Shown: positions 57,446 to 64,000 of the stretch, piece after piece
Layout of the letters: each line of letters opens with the position of its first letter
Numbering within the stretch: position 1 is the first letter of the stretch
Origin: Paenibacillus_S vulneris
Lineage (GTDB): Bacteria; Bacillota; Bacilli; Paenibacillales; NBRC-103111
Length of the DNA: 64,000 nucleotides
Reading direction: 5' to 3'
Assembly (NCBI RefSeq): GCF_039543185.1
Contig: NZ_BAABJG010000027.1
Coordinates: 1 to 64,000 of the forward strand
The notes under the pieces: model-generated
What the model saw: the letters and a program-made list of their open reading frames with translations, nothing else
Database searches by the model: none
Told to the model about the DNA's origin: nothing
Translations under genes and position numbers: made by a program

Positions 57446-57751
57446 ATGCCAGGGCAAAATCAGCAGCAAAATGCCGGGCAAGGCTCGGGACAGCAGTCAG
57501 GCCAAGGTGACTCTCAGCAGCAGCTTCAACAAGCGGTTCAGCATGCGGCTGCTCAGGCGGATCAAATTGCCGAGCAAACGAAACAAATTACGCAAGAGGT
57601 TCAAATTCAGCAAATCCAGCAGCAGCTCCAGCAATCGTCTGAAGAGCTTAAGCAGGCTGAACAGGCTTTGCAGCAGCAATCCCAAGGCGGTCAAGGTCAA
57701 GGGCAAGGACAAGGTCAGGGTCAGGGTCAGGGTCAAGGTCAACAGCAGTAA
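57446..57751 (+). CDS. Gln-rich low-complexity protein
   Basis: 101 aa from the ATG with AGGAGG upstream. Gln makes up about 40 percent. The middle (~20-80) has regular hydrophobic spacing consistent with a coiled coil (QADQIAEQTKQITQEVQ). The last ~25 residues are GQ dipeptides encoded by degenerate 6-bp repeats. No family is recognised. It resembles small Gln-rich spore or surface proteins of Bacillales in composition only. Confidence 0.65.
   Translation: MPGQNQQQNAGQGSGQQSGQGDSQQQLQQAVQHAAAQADQIAEQTKQITQEVQIQQIQQQLQQSSEELKQAEQALQQQSQGGQGQGQGQGQGQGQGQGQQQ
57684..57748 (+). repeat. 6-bp tandem repeat encoding Gly-Gln
   Basis: About ten units of GGTCAA/GGGCAA/GGTCAG type at the end of the Gln-rich gene. 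Likely length-variable by slippage. Confidence 0.8.
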
Positions 57752-58003
57752 AGATCTTTTTCAAGTTCATGCATAATGGCCTCCTATAGGGGCATGCTAT
57801 GGTCGACGGTGAAAAGAGAGGTGTGGTTCCGTTGAACGATCAACGAGAAATGCCGGGGAAGCTGTTAGAATCTAAATAGAAGCGAGGGGATGTGCCGCAG
57901 AGACGTTATTGTAGTACCCCATACTGCATTAGTGTTAAAGTGGTAGACCTAAGGTTCAAAAGAGGTTCAAGACATTAGTACCAAAAATCAATTCACCGTT
58001 GGA

Positions 58004-58030
58004 AGGGCCCGCGAGGGTCCTTTTTCTTTT
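58004..58030 (+). terminator. Terminator in the 58-kb intergenic region
   Basis: AGGGCCC, loop GCGA, GGGTCCT (one G-U pair), then TTTTTCTTTT. The transcript it ends is not identified. Confidence 0.7.
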
Positions 58031-58039
58031 CATTTAAAA

Positions 58040-58055
58040 ATGAAAGCGCTGTTAT
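58040..58055 (+). promoter_or_regulatory. Candidate CcpA cre site
   Basis: ATGAAAGCGCTGTTAT matches the cre consensus at 14 of 16 positions, with the strong core GAAAGCGCT. It lies ~490 bp before the third giant gene. Confidence 0.4.
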
Positions 58056-58177
58056 TTTCCCTTCATTTGTCCATATGAAGATGGGATTTATCCATAGTTT
58101 TGTTCACAGGCAGGAGTAAAATAGAAATTATGGATAGCATGTTTTACCTTTTAAGGAGGGAGAGCCATGAGGCGTGA

Positions 58178-58300
58178 ATGATGGACAAGCCTTGTAAGAT
58201 TACTGTTTTTACGGTGCATACCACCAAAGAACCGCACGGCTTCATTGCCGTGAATCCGATCATTATTCTTTTAACGACATCCACAAGCCGGCCCGTCTGA
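58178..58300 (+). CDS. Possible 40-aa protein in the leader of the giant gene
   Basis: The strong SD AAGGAGGGAG is followed by a 5-codon frame (ATG at 58167, MRRE then stop). Its TGA overlaps the ATG at 58178 that opens a 40-aa frame starting MMDKPCKITVFTVH. The overlap suggests translational coupling. The product has a hydrophobic centre (AVNPIIILL) and matches nothing recognised. It may be a leader peptide for the giant gene 230 bp downstream, or chance. Confidence 0.35.
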   Translation: MMDKPCKITVFTVHTTKEPHGFIAVNPIIILLTTSTSRPV

Positions 58301-58529
58301 TGTCTTCTGACAGCCCCGAAATTTATGGCTGTTTTTCTGCTTGCATCCCCTTGAATTCTATAATCTGGAGTTCAATTCTAAGCGGTCAACCCTGTACTCT
58401 TTACTCCTTTTATCCACTGACAGAGCAGATGCTTTGTCCATAATCCCGTGCAAGATATTCTAACGTTCCATTATGAAGTTAAGAAATTTACGCTAGGCTT
58501 TACCGATTTCGTAAAGGAGGCTTTTGAAG

Positions 58530-61500
58530 ATGCTTAGGCAGCATGCCGCTAACAGAGTATTAACCTTAATATTGATTGTTGCTCTCGTCGTTTCCCTTTT
58601 TCCGGCGCCCTTTATCCCTGTATCCACGGTTCACGCGGCGGAAGGGGACAGCTTGGGGTTATTGGATGTGCAGGTGAATAAACCTGTTGATGCTGACGTT
58701 AATCTGAACGATGCAGCTATCCATATCTCGCTGCCTTACGGAACCTTGTCCCAAATGTTGAATATAACGACCAACCCCGGAGCAAGCGCGGCGCTTTATA
58801 GAGCCGACGGAACAACGGCTATCGCTTTTACCTCCAATAAAAACGATGCCAAGCTGGACCAATTGTCCGCAAGCGGGCCAACGAATTTTTATTTGGTCCT
58901 TACGGATAAAAATGACAGCAGCAACAGCAAAACATACACCATCACGGTAACGGTGGATAGCAGTATTCCAGCCAGCGCCGGGCCTATGGGACCTAACGAC
59001 AAGTATTTACCTCTTAACATTCATAGGGGAGAAAATGCCTGGGATGTGCTTGGTGCATCGAAAATCGGCAACGGCAGTACGACCGGCTCCGTAGAGGGCC
59101 CAGGCGCCGCCTCCTCTTACAGCGGGAAAAACTGGAATGAGTCCTTCTACGATCGTTCCGGCGATTACCCGGCGGCTTCGACAGTAGATGAATCCTGGAT
59201 CGGAGATAATATGTATTTGCAGACCATTGGCAAAAATGATGCGAATGCGCTCGCAAAATATGGCATTGCTAATATACCGGGGACCGAGAAGCTCAACTCC
59301 GATATTTTGCGTTATCACGAATTTTTACCTTTTAAAACCCCGGAGGGCGTGAGCCGGGATGATGGGGATCGCGGAGCCGTAGGCAGCGACCGCCAGAGGC
59401 TGGAGATTAAGAGCAATACTGCGGCATCCAATATCGATGCTAACAGCGTAGGCGGGGATATTATGACCCACCACTGGAGGCTGATGCTTCCATCGGAAAC
59501 GTTAAGGTTCCAGCAGGATGTCACGAATTATAAAGCCGGCGATTTTATTAATCCGCATCGCTTCTGGCATATCTTTCAATTGAAAGCGATCTCAGGCGAT
59601 GAAGCCGGCCAGCCGATCACGACCCTTACGCTTGTTTCAAGCGGCGGCAAGGGACAGCTGGAATTCCGCAACAATCCGGACGGTACGGCTGCAGACAGAA
59701 TCAAACCATTGTTCACCATTCCTTTTGACAAGGTGGTTGACCGCTGGCTTGATTTTGAGGTGACGATTTTATCCGCGGATAAAGGCTACGTTTACGGTAA
59801 GCTGGTGGATCTGGAATCCAACGAAGTGCTGTTCGAAGGCGGGATGACAGCCGAAACGCTGCGCCGCCCTGAAGAGAAGAATCCGGCTACGGGCAGACTC
59901 GAAAGAGGGGACCAGCCTATGGTAGCGGGACAGCAAAACCGTTCCAAATGGGGGCTGTACCGCGGGATGTACAATGGTGCGGGAGATGCGGCGTACGCTG
60001 ATGAATTCCAGGCGGCTACAATGTATTTGGCTGACGTGCATTTGATCAAACGGGACAGTAACAGCTATGTTTTCCCTGACGGATGGGACCCTAAGGCGCA
60101 GCCTAAGGAGATTGTAGCTTGGGCGAGACCTGCGGCCATTACAACTACCGTAGGAACGGCCTTCAATAGCTTAGGCTTGCCTTCCCAGCTTGATGTTACC
60201 TTAAGCACAGGGAAGGTTGAGAAGGTGAATGTCACCTGGAGCCCGGCCGGTTATGATCCTAATGCAATGGGCAGCTATAAAATTACGGGCCAATTTGACG
60301 GGACGGGGATCACGAACCCCAAAGACATTCAGCCTTATGCTGAGGTTAACGTTAATACGGGCTATAAGAACTGGGCGATGACGCCTGGTGCGGAACTCAA
60401 GGTCGTCAGCCAGAGCAGCGGCACCAAGAACAACTTTATTGACGACAAATCAGATACCTCCTGGCAAGCCCATAGCTCCTTGGGAGCTTCAGCGGCAGAA
60501 ACCTATCAATATTGGGCGGCTGTTAAGCTGGAAAAGAAAATCGATATCAGCAAAATCCAAATCGAATGGGGCAGCAATAGCAGCCTGCTGAAAAATTACC
60601 AGGTCTATTATACCAATGATGCTGCTGCTTATACGGAGCTTGTGGAGGGCGGCACCCTCTCGGCATCCTCGAGCGCAACGAGAAAACCGCTTGAAACGGC
60701 ACATGGGGGCTCCTGGATTCCCATCTCTGAATTAGGGCAAAGTACCCCCCCTTCACCTGGTAATAATCAAAAAATAGATCAAACTTTGACGGCACCGGTT
60801 GGGGCTCAATATGTACTGCTTGTATCCGACGTCACTCTAAAAGCAGGAGCCGGAGGAATCAAAAGCAATGAATTCCGGGTATTCGGAGAACCTTCTGCAG
60901 CGTCTGACAGCTCCTTGGCCATTAGCAAGCAAAGGCTGAACCTTGCCATCGGCAAACAAGAGACACTTAGGACCGTAGTTCTGCCTGAAAATACACCGGA
61001 TAAGTCGATCACATGGCTGTCCAATAATACGGCGGTAGCATCGGTAGATGCAAACGGCGTCGTAACCGGGAAAAGTGAAGGTACAGCGCTGATTACTGCA
61101 AGTAAGGGGAACCTGAGGCAAACCAGCACCGTGACGGTCATGAATGCCGGAGATATTCCGACAGCAACAGGCTCATTGAACCTGCTGGACAAGACACGCT
61201 TTACCCCGCAAGCAGGAGTAAATCTTAAAGTAAGCTCGGAAGCGCCGGAGCATCCGGGAGCGGACGCTTTGAAGGCAGATGGCAGCGGCTACTGGCGTAA
61301 TTCAAGCTCTAAAGTGTATAAGAGCGATTACTCGCCTTCCTCCTTGGCTTTGACGCTGGACCTGGGCGCTCCCAAAACGATTGATAAATTGTACCTGGAA
61401 ATACCGAACAGCATCCCCAACATCCAAAGCAATGCGACCAGGTTTGAGGTGTACTACTCCAATGATCCGGCATCCTGGGAAAGTGCGCCGACGGCTTCAG

Positions 61501-64000
61501 ATACGGCCAACAATTACGACTGGCAGGCTAACGGCTGGACATTGGCCGGCGGTACGGAGACTGAAGGGCTATGGTCTTACGTAACGTATGGCGGGCAGCA
61601 ATGGGGCTATGATACGAAGACATTCCTGTATCCGTTCACAGCCCGGTATGTCATGGTCAACACGATTCTGGCCGGGTCCCGCAGCAAATCTACGGATCAA
61701 GACTCGATGATGGGGCTGTCCGCCCTGGCTATTTACGGCAAAGACCCTATTGCCAATGCAACGGCTCTAGTGCCTGCCAAGGATACTTACAGCACCTGGG
61801 ATCAAGCTGCTGCAGTCTCAACGACGATAAGTCTTGCCGGTGGACAGGCGCTGACGGGGATTACGAAGGGCGGAACGGCGCTTGTCAAAGGTACGGATTA
61901 TACGCTATCCGGAAATACGGTTACGTTTGCCGCTCCTTATCTTGCGAAGCTGCCTCTCGGCACAAATGAATTTACATTTGCTTTCAATACCGGCTCCCCA
62001 TCCATTTTCGCACTTGATGTGACGGCCCGCGGGTATGATGAAAATGCCAATACAATCAAGATGAGTGCCATCGAAGGTGTGTCTCCTTACAATGTATTGG
62101 GAGGGGCAATGGGTACTGATGAACCGGTAGAAGGCGTGACCAAGAGAATCAGGGACGCTTACCATCATTATTACGGCGATCTGCCTCGGGCAACCGCAGC
62201 AGACGACCATATTACAAGCGTTTGGGACGATACGCTGAAGAAGAATGTATTCAAGCTTTTTGAATATGGCAGAGGGGTAAATAACGAATTCGCCGATAAG
62301 GTCCGGGATGGTGAATACGGCCATAAAGGTGTGTTTGACCCAAGCGTAGGCTACGTTGTTTACGGCGCGGCGATCAACGACAGGCAGCGAGTTGAAATTC
62401 GGCCAAGCGAAGATTCGACTCATGATTTTACGGCCTATGAGGGTGATATCGTTTCCTACAGCTGGCTCTGGAATATACCGGACGGCAATCAGTGGAATCA
62501 GTCCGGCTTCCGGCATATTTTCCAGCTGAAGGCTACGAATGCACAAGCGACCAATACATTGCCGGGAGGTAACACCAGCGATGAGAACGGTGCTTATATT
62601 CTGGCTATGTCGATCTCCGGCACCTCAAAGAGAAACCTTGTGGTGAATCATAACCGGTACGACGGCGATAAGAACCTTCTGACCATTCCGTTAAGTGAGC
62701 TTGACGGTCACTGGATTAAGGTGGAGCTAAATGCGCTGATATCGGATACCGGATGGCTCACCATTAAGATCACGGACACGGTAACCGGCAAAGTGTATAC
62801 TTATGACAGTCCAGATGTGTATCAAGTGTTCTCCAATCAAGGTGCGAGCGACGGCGTGAAGGATTTGTGGAGAAGACCGCAAAGAGGCAGCAGCTTTGAG
62901 ACCGAATATCCGGCTGCGTTTGATCAATATTTGCGTCCGAAGTGGGGGATTTACCGAAGCTCCAATGGAGGCAATAACTCAGCTTTTGACGTTCAGCTTC
63001 AAGTGGCTGATATTACTATAAACAAGGTGGCATCCGGGATTTCGTCTGTTAACCTCGCGCTGAATAAAAAAGCGTACAATGTGGGCCCGGTCACCGGCAA
63101 TGCGATTCAGAAGCAATCTGCTGCGGCCAATGAGTACGGGAATGCCAATAAACTGACTAACGGCGTGCTGCAGGACCCAACGAAATGGAATGTAACCAAC
63201 GTGACAAGCCTTGATCAGATCGGGAACTATTCGTGGCTCGGTACGGATGGGGACAAAAAAGGCAGCTTCGTTATAGATCTAGGCCAGGCTATGGATTTCA
63301 GCCAAATCCGTTTGTTTGCCAAGTCGACCCGGTTAAAAGGTGCAACGGTTTATGTATCCGATGATACATCGAATCATGCTTCAGCCGCTGAGTTTGACTC
63401 CATGACCTTTAAGCAAGTGGATAAAAAGACGGCTCAGGGGTATACGTATGCTAGTGGCAATACTAGCGGCGGTACGGATACGGACGATAGCTCGTACCCG
63501 ATCGACCTGGGCAAGACTTATCATTCCAGGTATATCAAAGTGACGGTAGAGAACGCATCGGGCGGCAATGCAGGAGCCGATCTTACAGGACCTCCGCGCC
63601 TGACGCAGGTTCAAGTGTTTAATGCCCCAACGCCTCCGCAAAACCTAATGCTGGATCCTACAGCTAAAGTTTTGAAGTGGGATGCAAATCCGTTAAGTGA
63701 AGGGTATGCCGTCTATGATGGAACCAAGGTACTTGCTGACCTGCCGAAAGACACAGCAAGCTATACTTTACCGGCTGCCTTAACAGATATGTCCAAAATT
63801 GCAGTGAGATCCAAAGGAACAGACCCGTATTCCCGTAAATTTATGATTTCAGCACCTGCTTTCCCGACAGATTCGCAAGTGCTTCCAGTGGTCATAGGGA
63901 TTAATCCCGAAAACGTGACGACCAAAGCGGGAACAGCACCGGTAATGCCAACGGTGGTTACTGCGGTGTACAGCGATAACACAACCCGTCTGCTAGGAGT
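58530..64000 (+). CDS. Giant secreted multidomain protein with two lyase-like jelly rolls (partial)
   Basis: 1,823 codons are in the window, open to the right edge. ATG with AAAGGAGG upstream. Signal peptide (1-36, cut after VHA), cadherin-like domain (~42-145), jelly roll 1 (~157-509; SDRQRLEIK with DRQR at 287-290, WHIFQLK, SKWGLYR), Ig-like (~530-609), discoidin (~614-787), BIG2 (~794-870), discoidin-like (~884-1068), X2-type Ig (~1076-1167), jelly roll 2 (~1174-1500; NDRQRVEIRP with DRQR at 1284-1287, FRHIFQLK, RPKWGIYR), discoidin (~1507-1700), an FN3-like domain and the start of another Ig domain. Jelly roll 2 plus discoidin closely resemble the same pair in the protein at 18647. A surface or secreted polysaccharide-binding and probably polysaccharide-cleaving protein; SLH domains may follow outside the window. 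Confidence 0.88.
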   Translation, partial: MLRQHAANRVLTLILIVALVVSLFPAPFIPVSTVHAAEGDSLGLLDVQVNKPVDADVNLNDAAIHISLPYGTLSQMLNITTNPGASAALYRADGTTAIAFTSNKNDAKLDQLSASGPTNFYLVLTDKNDSSNSKTYTITVTVDSSIPASAGPMGPNDKYLPLNIHRGENAWDVLGASKIGNGSTTGSVEGPGAASSYSGKNWNESFYDRSGDYPAASTVDESWIGDNMYLQTIGKNDANALAKYGIANIPGTEKLNSDILRYHEFLPFKTPEGVSRDDGDRGAVGSDRQRLEIKSNTAASNIDANSVGGDIMTHHWRLMLPSETLRFQQDVTNYKAGDFINPHRFWHIFQLKAISGDEAGQPITTLTLVSSGGKGQLEFRNNPDGTAADRIKPLFTIPFDKVVDRWLDFEVTILSADKGYVYGKLVDLESNEVLFEGGMTAETLRRPEEKNPATGRLERGDQPMVAGQQNRSKWGLYRGMYNGAGDAAYADEFQAATMYLADVHLIKRDSNSYVFPDGWDPKAQPKEIVAWARPAAITTTVGTAFNSLGLPSQLDVTLSTGKVEKVNVTWSPAGYDPNAMGSYKITGQFDGTGITNPKDIQPYAEVNVNTGYKNWAMTPGAELKVVSQSSGTKNNFIDDKSDTSWQAHSSLGASAAETYQYWAAVKLEKKIDISKIQIEWGSNSSLLKNYQVYYTNDAAAYTELVEGGTLSASSSATRKPLETAHGGSWIPISELGQSTPPSPGNNQKIDQTLTAPVGAQYVLLVSDVTLKAGAGGIKSNEFRVFGEPSAASDSSLAISKQRLNLAIGKQETLRTVVLPENTPDKSITWLSNNTAVASVDANGVVTGKSEGTALITASKGNLRQTSTVTVMNAGDIPTATGSLNLLDKTRFTPQAGVNLKVSSEAPEHPGADALKADGSGYWRNSSSKVYKSDYSPSSLALTLDLGAPKTIDKLYLEIPNSIPNIQSNATRFEVYYSNDPASWESAPTASDTANNYDWQANGWTLAGGTETEGLWSYVTYGGQQWGYDTKTFLYPFTARYVMVNTILAGSRSKSTDQDSMMGLSALAIYGKDPIANATALVPAKDTYSTWDQAAAVSTTISLAGGQALTGITKGGTALVKGTDYTLSGNTVTFAAPYLAKLPLGTNEFTFAFNTGSPSIFALDVTARGYDENANTIKMSAIEGVSPYNVLGGAMGTDEPVEGVTKRIRDAYHHYYGDLPRATAADDHITSVWDDTLKKNVFKLFEYGRGVNNEFADKVRDGEYGHKGVFDPSVGYVVYGAAINDRQRVEIRPSEDSTHDFTAYEGDIVSYSWLWNIPDGNQWNQSGFRHIFQLKATNAQATNTLPGGNTSDENGAYILAMSISGTSKRNLVVNHNRYDGDKNLLTIPLSELDGHWIKVELNALISDTGWLTIKITDTVTGKVYTYDSPDVYQVFSNQGASDGVKDLWRRPQRGSSFETEYPAAFDQYLRPKWGIYRSSNGGNNSAFDVQLQVADITINKVASGISSVNLALNKKAYNVGPVTGNAIQKQSAAANEYGNANKLTNGVLQDPTKWNVTNVTSLDQIGNYSWLGTDGDKKGSFVIDLGQAMDFSQIRLFAKSTRLKGATVYVSDDTSNHASAAEFDSMTFKQVDKKTAQGYTYASGNTSGGTDTDDSSYPIDLGKTYHSRYIKVTVENASGGNAGADLTGPPRLTQVQVFNAPTPPQNLMLDPTAKVLKWDANPLSEGYAVYDGTKVLADLPKDTASYTLPAALTDMSKIAVRSKGTDPYSRKFMISAPAFPTDSQVLPVVIGINPENVTTKAGTAPVMPTVVTAVYSDNTTRLLG

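Larger units (their letters stand above)
57752..58166. other. Region between the Gln-rich gene and the leader of the third giant protein
   Basis: Contains only very short frames (for example 26 codons from 57799). The terminator stem AGGGCCC/GGGTCCT with T tail lies at 58004-58030 and could end a small RNA or leader transcript; nothing upstream of it was recognised. A cre-like site follows at 58040. Confidence 0.4.

Noticed and set aside
57684..57748. GQ-encoding repeats considered as a CRISPR or regulatory repeat
   Set aside because: Pure low-complexity coding repeats with no unique spacers.

Overview
The window reads as chromosomal DNA of a Paenibacillus-like, spore-forming member of the Bacillales. 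Supporting signs are three very large secreted proteins (two end in triple SLH domains that bind secondary cell-wall polymer; the third is cut by the window edge), a gerA-type spore germination operon, a YjcZ-family sporulation micro-protein, a T-box leader, Bacillus-type cysJI, frequent TTG/GTG starts with strong Shine-Dalgarno (SD) sites, and many U-tailed terminators. No rRNA, tRNA, CRISPR array or complete insertion sequence was found.

Layout. 1-3.1 kb: a TetR gene and a short-chain-dehydrogenase/hydrolase fusion gene, bracketed by two copies of a structured 134-139 bp direct repeat. 3.3-9.0 kb: the first giant surface protein (beta-helix plus discoidin, Ig and SLH domains), with a CcpA-type cre site just before its start. 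9.4-18.1 kb: class I aldolase, a TetR/MFS pair, a minus-strand gerAA-gerAB-gerAC operon, and a MarR/SnoaL-like pair. 18.6-23.3 kb: the second giant protein (jelly-roll lyase-like domain, discoidin, FN3, SLH). 23.5-26.5 kb: a TetR/14-TM MFS pair and a DUF4184 protein. 26.5-32.0 kb: an AT-rich accessory stretch with a broken histidine phosphatase, an HXXEE protein, a Nudix hydrolase and five unrecognised proteins. 32.1-36.6 kb: hydrolase, HxlR, a TetR with its probable target, a thioredoxin-fold protein and a Crp/Fnr regulator. 36.9-40.5 kb: cysJI sulfite reductase. 40.9-48.9 kb: small stress and drug-response modules (ArsR, CurA-like reductase, LysR/O-methyltransferase, TipAS-type MerR, TetR/NorA-like MFS, LysR/tautomerase/CMD). 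49.0-57.8 kb: cupin, T-box-leuA, ybaK, LysR, adenine deaminase, DUF2935, ribosomal protein L25/Ctc, YjcZ and a Gln-rich protein. 58.5 kb to the end: the N-terminal 1,823 codons of the third giant protein, which carries two copies of the lyase-like domain found once in the second.

Functionally the window combines cell-surface glycan handling with a high density of one-regulator/one-target detoxification modules (13 transcription factors). In several modules matching operator palindromes can be read in front of both the regulator and its target. The least explained items are a family of three dispersed hairpin repeats whose stems differ by compensatory base changes, the direct-repeat pair at the left end, two regulator genes that appear to be transcribed without a leader, a MerR/TipAS gene with a well-formed internal start, and the duplicated jelly-roll module of the surface proteins.
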